From assembly GCA_003508835.1 (NCBI GenBank), contig PUFA01000170.1, positions 1-64,000 on the forward strand: a stretch of DNA of 64,000 bases, written 5' to 3'. The stretch's first letter is position 1, and each line of letters begins with the position of its first letter. This stretch comes from Eonycteris spelaea (Eukaryota > Chordata > Mammalia > Chiroptera > Pteropodidae). The notes under the pieces were generated by a model. It ran no database searches and was not told the DNA's origin. It saw only the letters and a list, made by a program, of their open reading frames with translations. Shown here one piece after another: positions 48,001-60,744 of this stretch. The translations under genes were made by a program, and so were the position numbers.

Positions 48001-50685
48001 GATAGAAAAACAATAACGAAGGAAATCTCTGAAAAAGAACAGAATACAGAAAGAGTTTGCCAATTCTGAGAGTCAAAATTAAGGCCAACTGATATGAAAG
48101 TCAAAAACAGATCTTCAAGAAACCTTTAGAAAAACCCCGACACAGGCTTTCTTTCAGTGTAGCCCCTGGGTTTGCGTATGGATAATGCGGAAAGACACGG
48201 CAAGCAGAGGGCCTCCATCCCCCTAACTTCAGGTAGAGAAAGAGCAGAATTTGTACCAAAAAGTTGCAGAAGACTCAACTATTTCAGGAGGGTAGTGGAA
48301 TCTCAAATTGGCAGCTCCACACTGAATCCAACTTTCAGATACATTGTGTTTGACTCAGTATTTTAATTTGGGAATATTATACAGAAAATCCAGTCTTGTG
48401 CTATATCCTGAGAAGTAGGATATCCAGAAACAAGTGGTCTGCATTTGTGTATATGATCAGTTAGAAAGAGCAAGCTACAGCTGATCATTTTAGACATGGA
48501 CTATGGTTTCAAGTTTACTACAGTTCTCATAAGATATGCTTTACTTGTTTTCATTACCCAATGGTCCCTAACAGCACTTAAATTTTTGATCCCTGCTTTT
48601 AAGACTCCTGTAGACTTGGCAATTAATCAATCACTGGGGCTCAATATACTGCTTCAAAAATTTCATACTTCTTTAAGTCATTCTACCCATGGCACAGTGC
48701 ATCACACCACACAGGTGCAGACTGAAATCACAATGGGCCAGTATAGCTCAGAGCAACTGAACACGGGGAAGAGTTGCCACGAAATTGCCAACTCCTTTGA
48801 TCTAGATGGCACCAGAAGTTCCCCTCAGCTTCTTCTAAGGATTGGTATTGTTATTTCCCTCCCTTTTTCTGAAGGAAATTTGGACAACTTCTATTTGATC
48901 CCTCACTTCTCAGTTATGGAATACATTTTTATTCCAGTTAGAGTCATCTTTAGCACTTTGTAAAATACCATAATTATTGTTTTGCATAGTCTATAGTTCC
49001 CCCATGTAAGGGACATGAGGTGAAAGCCATGTTTGTTATAGAAAGGAATGTTCTTGTGGATAAATTTCAGGAACTATAGAAAAACCTGACAGTTGATTGG
49101 TGGTCAGTGGTGATAGAGCAGAGGTATTCAACTATTTAATTATTTCTGATTATTACGTTGTGGAGAATGGGAAGATATATAGTACACAAAAGTGAGACTG
49201 AAGTTTGATATGGTGCCTAAAAGTGAAATATAAACTAGTACCTCTATCCTTTGAAATGCACTAAAGTTTTGATTGTAGATGCTGAACAAAGTGCTAGTAA
49301 CAGTGGTACTAATTTACCACCACTGGATCAATATGGTTTTTGGTACTGGAATGAGTTATGATAGTAGATATGTCTCCTTCCATGGTCTGACCTCATCCCT
49401 TCCTTCTGGGAGCTGTTCCTCCATTCATCGAGTGTCCAAACTTCTCCTTTGTCGTAGGGATGATCCTGCATTCCAGGATCCAATCAGATAGCCTCCTCCT
49501 CTTAGCAAGATTTTTTGTAGGTGAAGCCGTGACCAAGACAAGGCATATCACTGTTATTTTTCAAGGCTTAATATAAATGTCAAAGAGATAAAATTGCTTT
49601 TCTTCAAATATCATAAGTTCTGAAGGTGATATATCCTTGGAAGACTATATCTTGCCATCATTCTGAGAATAAAACTATGTAGAGCTGGAAGATCCTGACA
49701 AAAACAATTTGAACTTCTGGATTTAACCATGCCAGGCTAATGTGAAGCAATACATTTATTTTGTGTATTTGTTTTTAGGTGGTTTAGTTGAGTTTCTGTC
49801 ATCTGCAATAAAAATAGTCACAATAAGTCCTGGATGATTCCAGCATCTTGTGTGATGGAATGCCAGATAGATGGGGTCCAGATTGCACGTAACAATCCTT
49901 CAGTCTCCTCCACGAAATTTCTTGGCCAGAGGTTACTTGTCATAGAGAGCAAATACTTAAAATATTGCTTCAGATTTGGGGCAAACTCCTGCTGAATTAT
50001 GTTCAATGTCTTAGAACAGTGAGTGATTCACTACTACATGGAAATAAGAAATACAACATTCTTGGTTATGATCTGAATAAGTAAAAAAGTTGAGCTTTTC
50101 ATCCTCATTGAGTTGACTTGATTGTCAAGGACTCCAGTGGAAAATATAATGAAGTGTATTTTTAAATAATTCAACATCCTGAAAGCATACCTGTACTGTT
50201 AATTACCTTGGCATGAATAAGTTTCTCACTTCAGTTTAGAAGGTCTGATAAGGAGGTGCTAGGCACTTTCATGTTTCTAGTTTCAGACCGAAGTTTATTA
50301 AATCTAAAATGCTGAAGTATATAGTGATGAGTTGAAAATGTTGATATTTTACTGAACAGTTTCTCTCATAACCCCTGAACACTTTCCAAACCATCATCTT
50401 TGTGAACACTCTGAAATATCAGAGTTGCTAAAAGAATAGGAATCAAACTGTTTAATAGAGTTTGAAGACCTTATTATAATCCTCCTCCTATTTTATCTTT
50501 TGGCTATAAGAGGGAGCCAAGTTACTGCTTCCTGCCAAGAAGACATAGGAGTTACTCTATAGCTACACACAAGGTGAGGACTCATCATTTCTAGTAGTAG
50601 AGCAGAGAGCATAAGATCCTTAAGGAATTTCTCTTTTAAAAACGTTTTACTCATGGCAGTAGAAAAAAATGATGCAGACAGGGTA
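45086..50685. other. Longest unassigned tract
   Basis: About 5.6 kb without a repeat I can name and without a convincing gene. A weak MIR-like piece ('agagataataatcttcatta') lies near 47243-47262. The longest simple-sequence-free open frame of the window lies at 48496-48963 (155 codons from ATG, plus strand). It has hydrophobic N-terminal residues but no recognised motif. It may be an old retroviral or other repeat interior not recalled by eye. Confidence 0.35.
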
Positions 50686-50972
50686 CCAGTCTGTGGCAGT
50701 CAAAAGTACAGGTCTAGGTGGAAAAGGTGAGGGATTAAGGTGGTACCAACTGGTAGTTATGAAATAGTCAAGGGATGTAAAGTACAACATGGGGAGTACA
50801 CTCAATAATATTGTTATACTATGTACAGTGCCAGGTGGGTACTAGATTAACTGGAAGGGATTAATTCATAAATTATATAAATGTCTAACCACCATGCTTT
50901 ACACTTGAAACTAATACACAATAATATTGAAAGTCAACTGAAATTGAAAATCAAAAAAATAAAAATAAACAA
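50686..50972 (+). mobile_element. 5'-truncated L1 3' end, relatively young
   Basis: 'gacagggtaccagtctgtgg' (50677-50696), then 'gtacaacatggggagtacac' (50781-50800), 'gtgccaggtgggtactagat' (50828-50847) and 'cacttgaaactaatacacaa' (50902-50921). It ends in an A-rich tail with AAATAAAAATAAA units. It is less diverged than the long L1 at 28.5 kb and closely parallels the copy at 38835-39086. Confidence 0.7.
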
Positions 50973-51959
50973 TATAAAGCACAGGTCTTGGAATTCTACT
51001 CAAATTCTTGCTAATAATGTATTAAGTGTTAAAACACTGGGAGGAGTCATTGTGTTGTAAGAGGTTAAGGCCAAAAAAACTGAGTGACATTCTTAAGCCT
51101 TGCCCTGCCCCAAGAATACATGTCTGGAAGCCCAGTAACAGGTAGAAAGCATAGGTATTTTTTATTGTTTTGGTCAAATCACTAATGGTGAGCAGGGAGT
51201 TCAGCTACTTGTTCCTAAGTATATAGGCTATAAACAGGGTATGATATCTTTGCCTATAGTTGCAGAGAGAAGAGCCTAAAGTGAAAAGATAAAAGAAAAT
51301 TGTCAGAAGTGTTTCCTTTTCAGCAAAAATATATTGGATATTTATTATTTTTCCAGCATTTTTCTAGATTCCAGAGATACACAGTCCCCACTCTCTAATA
51401 TATTCCATTAATTCCTTTTGTATGGAACAGCTAAAAGCAAGGTTTGGAAGAGGGGGCAATAATTTAAGGGCAGAAATGAAGGGGCAGAAAGAAACCCCAA
51501 ATCTCCCACATACCATAAACCAGAATTAATAGTTGTTAGCAGATTAAAGTTAGGTACAGTTTATTTCGGGGGTTAAGCAGGTAATGAATGGTCAGTACCA
51601 GATCTTCATGAGTAGACAATGGTTTTATTCACCGTCTTGAGGAACTAAGTCATGGGCAGATAGTAAAGCGTGTAAGCAGGTGAGGATGTAGAAACAGTAA
51701 ATGTCAGGAAGTCAAAATCTAAGAGCAGAATAAACAGAAATGAGACACTATCTCAATGTTTAGAAATTTAGAAGGTTTTGGTGTGACTTCCCAATTCTGC
51801 ATAATAGCATCTTGTCTCTCCTTTCTCTTACCTCTTTTGCTGGCAATTCTATATAACAACAACGAAAACAAAGCAACCAAAAAAAGTTTTCCTGTCATTT
51901 TAAAGGCTTTATTGCATATCTGACATATAAGTGCATCACTAGAATACTTTAATAATCTA
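50973..51959. other. Unassigned sequence
   Basis: No gene or named repeat recognised. Somewhat less AT-rich around 51030-51280. Confidence 0.35.
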
Positions 51960-52090
51960 GTTTTTATTTATTCATTCAAAAACATTGCTTAAGCACCTAA
52001 GAGATGTGAGATCATGTGCTGAGTGTTGCAGGTGCAATTATGAACAAAATAGCTAGTGAGTAACTCTTGAAAGCCTCCTATCACTTATTA
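51960..52090 (+). repeat. Short copy of the 'TTCATTCAA' ancient repeat start
   Basis: 'tttttatttattcattcaaa' (51961-51980), then 'gcttaagcacctaagagatg' (51987-52006), 'tgctgagtgttgcaggtgca' (52017-52036) and 'attatgaacaaaatagctag'. The same start as the copies at 35580 and 37600. Confidence 0.45.
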
Positions 52091-52789
52091 ATGTACATCC
52101 TGAATACCCCTCAGGGACTTCAGTCACTTGCTTTTATATCCGAGACATTTCTAAAGAATTCCCTAGTCCAAAACGCAATAGAAAAAAGGAAAAATTTTGA
52201 AAGAGCAAAACCAAGTATGTCAATACCACATCAAAGGAAATAAAAGGGAGAAAAAAACATAAACCATCAATAGTGTTAGCCACGGGCCATGATAGATAGC
52301 CACTTATTTATTATCCTATGGTGTCTAGATCTTTTGTGAATATAATCCTAAATACTAACTTACCAAATTGCTTTGACAAAAGACAAGATAATAATGAAGA
52401 AAGTTAAATGGAAAACCACCAACCACTTTGAGAGATATCCTCAATAGCCATACAGAAATAAACAAATGCTTCCAGAGGCTGAATTATACTTAATCAACAG
52501 CAATGTTTATAAAGATAATCTCAGTTTTTAGATTCTTTAAAGAGACTGAAGTCAGCTTCTGATGTTGACGTTCAGTTGAGTGAAATACCAGTGAGAATAC
52601 TAATAACAATTATTGCATGAAAGTATTTTTATTAGAAAAGTCAAGGTCTCCTGATACGTCTCACTTCAAATAATTGCTCACAACCAATTTTGTTTCTACA
52701 TCATTTTCTATAAATAGAATTCCTAACTGAATTCCCTATAAGTTTGAGGCAGTAACTTTTTTTTTAATTCTTTGTCTTTTAAGGATTTT
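52091..52789. other. Unassigned sequence
   Basis: No gene or named repeat recognised. Confidence 0.35.
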
Positions 52790-53000
52790 TTTGCACATTT
52801 ATTCATGATTAGATACCCATTCTTAAAGATTTTTAAAGTAATGTATGCATATTATAAGGACTACCAATTTCGTGAGAATATAAAATGAAAAAATAAGATC
52901 CAATTTATCCCATATCCATAATTCTCAGTCCTGATCCCCAAAGGAAATCACAGTAATCTGTTTCTTGGATACCTATACATTTATATTTTCCTCAAAAATT
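52790..53000. repeat. Putative ancient interspersed repeat fragment
   Basis: 'taatgtatgcatattataag' (52840-52859) and 'ccaaaggaaatcacagtaat' (52938-52957) with 'ctgtttcttggatacctata' (52958-52977) recall a recurring mammalian segment with an 'aggcaaccactgttaccagtttcttgtgtatcc' pattern. Family unknown. Confidence 0.3.
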
Positions 53001-54969
53001 TATTTAGGAAATTATTTCATGCCAGGCTCTTATAAGCCTCTTAAATTTGGATACAATAAGTCATAGACTGATCCCTGGAAATGAATAATGATAAACAATA
53101 TGACAGGCCATTTTTTTTTTTAATTTTCTTCTAAATGATAACATGATTTTATAAATCAGTTGGTTTCACTATTTAATGTTTTGTATGTCAGTTAAATGGT
53201 CTGAATGCATAAGTTTCTCAAAAGAATTTTTTTCCATGTGTGTGTGGGGGGGCTGCTTAAAGTATTTTTACTTATGTTTCTAAAATTGGTTGATTCAGAG
53301 CAGAAGCAATATGGAGTGGCAAAGATCTGACTTTAGATTACTGAACAAATGCTTAGTGGATGCCGGAAACAAAGGGACAGATGATAGGGCTGCTTGGAAT
53401 CAGAAATCTAGGTGACCCGAGCTCCCCTGGTCAAGCCACTGAGGAACGGCTCCTGGTGGTAAAATGTCTGGTGCAGTCTATCTTTATGACCCACAAGATG
53501 ACACTTCTAACCGCTTCACTTAATAGACCGTTTCACCAATCGCCTGATTTAATCATGTGGATATTGCTTCTCTGATAGTCAGCCGAACGTTTTTTAAAAT
53601 TTAATTTTATCCGATTTCCTCTACTTTTACCCTTTTATCACATTATTCAAGGGGAATATGACTAGCGGGCTTTAATGGATATATCTTAATGTATACTCTT
53701 AATTTGGGGGCATGAAAATAATTAGGAAATTAAAACCATACAATCATTTCTTATCTGTCTCATTAATTGTCTCAAATATTCCTATTATGATTTCACAGTG
53801 GTCCCATGAGTAATGATATAAGGAAGAACTCATTATTTTATGAGGGGGAAAAACCCTATACATTTATTAGATTTATACCTATGGGTCAAAGTCCATTGCA
53901 ATGTTATCCCTGATTGATATTATTTTACTTTCCTGAGTTGCAATTACGCTTTGCATAATGGGTGATCAGAATTCAGTACAATAAAAGAGCCATGAAGGTC
54001 ATGGTTGAACAAGTGGAATGCGGTGAGTAATAGCTTTGAGGTCTAGAGTGATTTAATATAGACTCCATTATTTTCCTAATGTATGTATCTTTCTTTTTAT
54101 CTAGAAATTGGGACATTGTTAATGTTCAGTGACATCATGCTTCTTTTATCAAATGGAAATCCAAGACCTTTGCATGCATGCTGAGAGAGCAGAAGCATCA
54201 GGTTTCAATGCTGTTCTATAAACTTCTACATCAGAAGAGTTAGATGGAATTAGAAAATGAATCGTAAAATACACGCATCTTTGCAACCCCTCCTTGCTAA
54301 TGTTTCACTGATCGACAGAGCCTGTTTTTATAAAAAATAAAAAAAGTGTAACTTTCAAGTCCATACACAGAAAAGAGCCTAGAAGAACATAAATCCACAT
54401 TTCTTGGTCAGAATCTGGTTTGCTGGTGCTCCTTCCAGAACATGTCTCCCTTTCAAGCAGGCAGATGACAGCAGCTGGGGCAAACAGGAGCACTGGGTCC
54501 CCAAGGCACGGTGTTTCTCTTTTGCTGCCTGCGATACTACACATTTAGAAACCATGTTGAAATCCCAAGATAGCACCCATTAAAAGAAGATATGATTTAA
54601 TCATCGGTCAACAGATATTTAGATAAAAACTTTATCAGGATATAGTATTGCCAAAAATAAATCTAACCCTATAAGACACAAGATGGAGGCGCAACTTGCA
54701 GAAAATATTCCAAGGGAATCTCCCTACAGAATCTCAGGAGAGAATGAGCCTCTGCTTTCCCCAAGTCTCGTCTACCTGGAGTCACTGGTGTCTTCTGAGT
54801 GAATATTAAATTCACTATATTCTGAGCCAGTCCAGATACAGTTAAACAAGAAATGCCACCTTTAGATTTAGTGACCGATAGGGCAAAACATTTCTTAAAC
54901 CTTTCCTTCTTATCTTGCAATCTCTCTTACTTTTTCCTTATCCAAAAATATAGTTTCTGAATGTCTGGA
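53001..54969. other. Unassigned sequence
   Basis: No gene recognised. 53290-53580 and 54400-54560 are less AT-rich. The short frames that cross them (65-79 codons) lack splice context or known domains. Confidence 0.35.
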
Positions 54970-55231
54970 TGTTTATAATAGTTTCCCAAATAGTCTCCCC
55001 AGAATTCTTATGTTGAAATCCCAGTGCCCAATGTAAAGAATAACAAATGTGGGAATGATTAATGGCCTTATAAAAAAAATATGGCCCGAAGGAGCTCCTT
55101 TGCCTCTCCTGCCATGTGAGAAACAAGAAATCTAGTTGGAAAGGGGGCCTGGCTCTCTACCTTCAGACCTACTCCTTCAGAACGGTGAGTAATAAATTTC
55201 TGTTATTTATAAGCCAATTATAAATAACAGA
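54970..55231 (+). mobile_element. MaLR-type (MLT1/MST-like) LTR
   Basis: 'gtctccccagaattcttatg' (54993-55012), then 'ttgaaatcccagtgcccaat' (55013-55032), 'tgattaatggccttataaaa' (55056-55075), 'tgccatgtgagaaacaagaa' (55110-55129) and 'gagtaataaatttctgttat' (55187-55206). This is the MaLR order of 5' motif, TATA-like segment, polyadenylation signal and 3' end. No second LTR. Confidence 0.65.
55200..55230. repeat. Perfect 12-bp inverted repeat (hairpin)
   Basis: Arms CTGTTATTTATA (55200-55211) and TATAAATAACAG (55219-55230) are exact reverse complements around a 7-base loop. The left arm is the normal MaLR LTR 3' end, so the right arm is an inverted copy created locally. Confidence 0.92.
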
Positions 55232-55320
55232 ATTATCTATAAATATGATATTTTATTACATGTAACATCTATATTAATATTATCTATAAATATGATATTT
55301 TGTTACCTGTGACATCTAAG
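55232..55320. repeat. 47-bp tandem duplication
   Basis: The unit starting 'attatctataaatatgatat' at 55232 repeats from 55279 with few differences (about 40 comparable bases). It directly follows the hairpin at the LTR end. Confidence 0.88.
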
Positions 55321-56089
55321 ACAGGTACTATGGACTACAACTCAGCCACTAATCCCAGTTCCTGAGCAACAACAAGGATGCCCAGCCAGCACATTCTAAT
55401 CTGCTGTAGCCCTAGTCACAGACATCCTTCTACTGAGTGAAAAGATTGTCTGAAACCATGATGTTATTTTTTACTCAAATATTACCTGTTCCATAGAGGA
55501 TTGTGGTAGCCATTGCCAACTACATTAGACAATTTTAGGTTACTGGATTAGCCCAAATGCACCTGAACTTGCTATGTCCATTTGGGTCTTTTTCACTAGA
55601 AATCTCTGTGGTCCCTTGGTTACCTGGAACTAATTAATTTCTTCTCACCCTCCTCTACCTAGGATGCCCAGCATGTCCTATCTGGGTACTCTCCCTGGAT
55701 AACAAGGTAATAATACACTCCTGATATTAAGATGGACATTAGTGCTCACTTTCAATTAGCAAATATTTTGCATGTCAAGTGCATAAGATTTCTCCAAGAA
55801 CAGAACATTAGGGAGATCCGTAACTCACTTATAGGTTATTGGTTCGGTTTCATTGAGTATTGATTTGATCTGAGTGGGCATCAGTTTCTTGTGAAACAGA
55901 AAATCTCAGAATGGGCAAAGCTGTTTTCAGAGCTCAATATAACATGTTGTCTACACTGGGGTCCTTTTGAGAGTGAAAGGACGTGGGATAGTGTTACACC
56001 TACGAGATGCTAAGGACACCAGGCATAAACCAGGTAAAACAAGTTTACAATCACTCGAGCCCTTATGTTCCTGGTACCAGACTCAGGAA
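55321..56089. other. Unassigned sequence
   Basis: About 770 bases, less AT-rich, with no recognised content. It could be MaLR internal sequence because it follows the LTR, but I do not see matching motifs. Confidence 0.35.
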
Positions 56090-56425
56090 ATGCATTCTTG
56101 CATACATTTATTTATTGCTTCACTGAATAACTACAATATAATAGGCAATTTGCTAGGCCCCTCAGGCTACACGGAAATTAAGAAAGCCGTAATTTTTGCC
56201 TTCATAAACCTTGTAATCTAACAGCGAAAACAACTGAACGATTATGAGTATAATGAAGGATACAAAAAAAAGGAAACACGATTGGAAAGTATACTCAAGA
56301 TCTAGCCTAGCTTTGGAGATGAGGAAGATAAACTGTGAAAGGAACATAACAAAGCCAAAACCTAAAAAAAGAATAGGATATAGCTGGATAGCAGGTAGGG
56401 AAAAATGCATTTGAAGCAGAAAAAA
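56090..56425 (+). repeat. Ancient interspersed repeat, fragment
   Basis: 'cttgcatacatttatttatt' (56097-56116), then 'aatttgctaggcccctcagg' (56147-56166), 'tttgccttcataaaccttgt' (56195-56214) and 'aatctaacagcgaaaacaac'. This is the 'tttattgag...gtgctggg...catggagcttacagtctag' order of the repeat at 35580. Confidence 0.5.
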
Positions 56426-56430
56426 AAAAT

Positions 56431-56896
56431 ATGTAAACCTCCCAAGATGGCCTTAACATCCTTCTCAGCTTGACTAAACTTTAGATAGGCTTTTTCCTGA
56501 CTCTTGACATATACCTTTCCTCAGAGCACTTTATGAAATCTAACTGCCTGTTGCCCATTTTACAAATCAGGTATGTCTTTCTCAAGTATCTGGGAGCCAT
56601 TCCTCTGAAACATAATCGTCGAAGGAGATAGCACCACTATCTCCCAGTCTCTGTGGGAGGATAGGAGCCTAACTTAGATAATGAATAACTATCAAATACA
56701 GATTGGCTAATAACTGACCATCTCCCATTTAACTTCCTCTAGTACTTTTCCATTATCTCATTACAGCTTTTAAAGTCCTTTTGCCTTCTGTTTCAGTGAG
56801 TTGAATTTAATCTCTCCCCCCATCCACATTGCAACAATATTGAATAAAGTCTTTCTTGCTTGTTTCATTCCATTCAATGCAGTGTTTCTTTTACAA
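56431..56896 (+). mobile_element. LTR-like block (class I ERV-type solo LTR)
   Basis: Could start at the TG of 'tgtaaacctcccaagatggc'. It contains 'ctttcctcagagcactttat' (56515-56534), 'ttttaaagtccttttgcctt' (56768-56787), 'gagttgaatttaatctctcc' (56799-56818) and a polyadenylation signal in 'gaataaagtctttcttgctt' (56842-56861). This combination recalls gammaretrovirus-like solo LTRs of mammals. No coding region attached. Subfamily not assigned. Confidence 0.5.
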
Positions 56897-57649
56897 AACT
56901 TAGCTAAAAATGGATTCTATGGCACATCTGAGGAATAGAAGGATTTCTATTACATTTAGAATTTGGAGAATTAAAAGGAGTCGCTAGTGGTTTTTATGTT
57001 GCTGGAGAGGGCAGAGCAACTTTCATTTAGTGAGATACTATAGAGAAATGACTCACCGTGGATTTGTTTTAAATCAGACTTCAATAATCTAAGTCCTAAA
57101 CATCTGGTGCTGATGAATTCTCTCTTTAATGCCTTGCTCCTCCGAACCACTGTTCGAGTTTTAGCCACTTGCTGAACAACATAATTAAATTCTATGCTCA
57201 TCACTGTATACTGCAATCTGCAGGAAAATATAAAGAAATACTATCTAACTTTTGAAATTTTAAACTAAAGTGAGGCATTTCTATAGCAATATTCAGAATA
57301 AACCTGCAATGAGGTACAAAGAAGACAGATATTTGGAAGTGGAGATCATCAATTCCAATGTCTTTGGAATTCATACCATTTCCATTCTTAAGTCGGTTAT
57401 TGGCCTCCTTTACAAGCCCTTCCTATTTATATATTTTTTATTGTATTTTCATAGTTGTATAATTGGCTTAGCCTAATCAAAGATAAGAAGAGATTTCTTA
57501 GAGCAAATAATCTCTAATGAAATCATTTTTGACATTATTCATCAACAAGATAACTCTAATTAAAATAGTTACCTCCTTTGACGTGCCCTCCTTTCTCTCT
57601 TCCAAATATAAATATTTGACCTGCTTAAAAAAATCCATTTAGTGAACAT
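56897..57649. other. Unassigned sequence
   Basis: No gene or named repeat recognised. Confidence 0.35.
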
Positions 57650-60571
57650 TTACAACTGATACAACAAATGAAAAGGATCATAAGAGACTAGTATAAAAAC
57701 GAAATATGGCAATCGGACAAACTAGAAGGGATAAATTCCTATAAACATTCAACCTACCAAGACTGAAGCAGGAAGAAACAGAAAATCTGCATAGATCAAT
57801 AATAACTAAGGAGATTGAATAGGTAGTCAAAAACCTCCCAACAAAGAAAACCCCCAAACCAGATGGCTTCACACATAAATTGCACCAAACATTTAAAGAA
57901 TTAATACCAATTCTTCTCAAACTCTTCCAAAAACTTCAAAAGGAGAGATTAACACTCCCAATTCATTTTGAGGCCAGCATTACCCTGATACCAAAACCAG
58001 ATAAGGACACTACAAGAAAAGAAAACTATAGACCATTATACCTGATGAATATAAATAAAAAAATTCTCAACAAAATATTATCAAACTGACAGTACATTAA
58101 AAGGATTATACGTCAAGTGGGATTATTCCTGGGATGCAAAGATGATTCATTATACATGATTAATAAATGTGATACATCAAAAATCATATGATCATCTCGA
58201 CAGACAGAAAAAGCATTTGAACATATACATATACAACGTCTTTTCACACAAAAACTTTCAAAAACGTGTATGTAGAAGGAACTTACCTCATTGTGCAAAC
58301 ACCATATATGACAAACTCACAACTAACATTACACTCAAAGGCCAAAGATTGAACGCTTTTCCTCTAAGATCAAGAATAAGACAAAGTGCCCAATCTTACC
58401 CCTTTTATTCAACTTTGTATTGGAAATCCAAGCCAGAAAAGTCAGGCAAGAAAAAGAAATAAAAGACATCCAAATCATAAAGGAAAAAGTAAACTTAATT
58501 CTGTTTGTAGACAATATTATTTTATATTAAAAAAAAATCTATAAAGATTCCACACATACACGCACACACAAATACTGTTTGAACTAACAAACTAATAAAG
58601 TTTTAGGATCCAAAATCAATATACAGAAATCAATGTTTTTCTATACACTGACAAATATTTGAAAAAGAAAAAAGAAAGCAACCCATTTAAAAAGCATCAA
58701 AAACAATAAATACTTAGAAATAAATTAAGCAAGGAGGTGAAAGATCTGTATACTGCAAACAATAAGACACTGATGAAAGAAATTGAAGAAAACACAAATA
58801 AAAAAATATTCCTTGATCATGGATCAGAAAAATTAACTTTTTTAAATGTCCATACTTTTCCCAAGTCATCTACAGAGTCAAAGCAATCTTTATCAAAATT
58901 GTAATGGCATTTTCCACAGAAATAGAACAAGTAATCCTGAAATTCGTATGGAACCAAGAAGACCCCAAACAGCCAAAGCAATTCTGAAAAAGAAGAACAA
59001 AGCTGGAGGCATTGCACTTCCTGATTTAAAACTACATTACAACATTTAGTAATCAGAACGGTATGGTACTAGAATAAAAATAGACAAATAGACCAGTGGA
59101 AGAGAATTGAGAGCCCAGAAAGAAACCTTTGCATATACAGTCAACTAACATTTGATAAATGAGCCAATAATACTCAATGAGAAAAGGAGAGTCTCTTCAA
59201 TGAATACTGTTGAGAAAACCAGATAATCCCATGCAGAAGAATGGAATTTGCCCCTACCGTACACCACTCAAAAATAAATTACCTTGAAATGAATTAAAGA
59301 TTTGAAGATAGGAACCCTAAACCATAAAATTCCTAGAAGAAAAACATAAGAAAAAAGCTTCTTGACATTGGTCTTGTCAATAGTTTTTTTCAATATGACC
59401 CCAAAAGTACAAGCAACAAAAGCAAAAATAAATGAGACTACATTAAACTTAAAAGCTACTATATAGAAAAAGAAACAATCAACAAAAGCAAAGGCAACCT
59501 ATGGAATGAGACAAAATATTTGTGGACTAATATCTGTCTGATAAGAAGTAAATATCCAAAATATATAAGTAACTCATATAATCCAATCAAAAAAAAACAA
59601 ATAATACAATTATTTTTTTTCCAAAGAAGGCATCCAAACGGCCAATTGATGTAAAAAAAAAGCTCAATATCACTAATCACCAGGGAAATGCAAATCAAAC
59701 CACAACGAGATAACACCTCATACTTCATAGAATGGCTATTTTTAAAAAGGCAAGAGACAGTGTTGGCTGTGGAGAAAAGGAACTCCTTTTGCATTGTTCG
59801 TGGTAATGTAATTGGGGCAGCAACTACAGAAAACAGTATGAGCTTCCTTAGGACATAAAAAATAAAACTATCATGTGATCCAGCAAAACTTTTCTGGGTA
59901 TATACCCAAGGGGAATGAAATTAGAATCTTGAAGCGATATCTGCACTTCCATATCTAAGCAGCATTATCCACATGGACAAAATATGGAAACAGCCTAAGT
60001 GTCCACTGACAGATGAATTAATAAAGAAAATGTGGTATATAATATAATAAGATATAATAACGTAACATATTGCAATATATTATTCAGCCATGAAAAAAGG
60101 AATTCTGCCACCTGCAACAACATGGATGGACCTCGAGGGCATTATACTAAGTGAAATAAGTCAGACAGAGAAAGGCAGCTACTATAAAAACTCACTTTAT
60201 ATGGAATCCAAAGAACTCATAGAACAAGAGAATAGAATGGTAGCTGCCTGGGGATGAAGGGTGGGGGAAATGGAAAGATTTTGGTCAAAGGGTACAAATT
60301 TCCAGTTTTAAGATGAACAAGTCATGAAGATCCAATGTACAGCATGGTGAGTAGAGTTAACAATACTATACTATATATTTGATAGTTGCTAAGATAGTAA
60401 TCAAATGATCTCACACCCCCCGCCCCTCCCCCACACAAATGGTAATTATGTGAGCTGATGGAGGTGTTAACTAATCCTATTTTGGTAATCATTTCACAAT
60501 AGATACATGTATCAAATCATCATGCCTTAAACTGACACAATATTTTATATCAATTATATCTCACTTAAACT
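57650..60571 (+). mobile_element. 5'-truncated L1: ORF2 RT domain to 3' UTR
   Basis: Begins inside ORF2 upstream of the RT core. The peptide [20 protein letters not shown] is readable near 57950-58010, then [20 protein letters not shown]. The catalytic box at 58504-58515 reads FVDN where active L1s have FADD. C-terminal ORF2 (WNQEDPKQPK type, about 58950) follows. The L1 3' part has 'ggaaacagcctaagtgtcca' (59986-60005), 'tatggaatccaaagaactca' (60200-60219) and 'gtacagcatggtgagtagag' (60337-60356), ending near 'caattatatctcacttaaac'. Frameshifts and stops are frequent. About 2.9 kb, less decayed than the copy at 28.5 kb. Confidence 0.85.
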
Positions 60572-60688
60572 GGCAGTAGAAGGAAAAGCATGCATGCAAC
60601 ACACAGAAAAAGTAAGTTAAAAATTCTGTGATCCAGGACCGTTTATGTTCTTTTACGCTAACCCTGGGTCCCAATGAACCAAAGACAG
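60572..60688. other. Short unassigned flank of the L1
   Basis: About 120 bases between the L1 3' end and a GA tract. Confidence 0.4.
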
Positions 60689-60744
60689 GAAGAGAGAGAG
60701 AGGGAGGGAGAGAGAGAAAGGAAGAGAAAGAGAAAGAGAGAGAC
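60689..60744. repeat. (GA)n / GAAAG-rich simple repeat
   Basis: A purine-only run of GAGA, GGGA and GAAA units, about 56 bases. Confidence 0.93.

Noticed and set aside
54559..54970. Possible exons in the GC-richer bits at 54.4-54.9 kb
   Set aside because: Frames are short and no paired acceptor and donor sites of quality were seen.
57880..58462. Two plus-strand frames with reverse-transcriptase similarity
   Set aside because: They are pieces of the L1 ORF2 remnant with stops and frameshifts, not a host gene.
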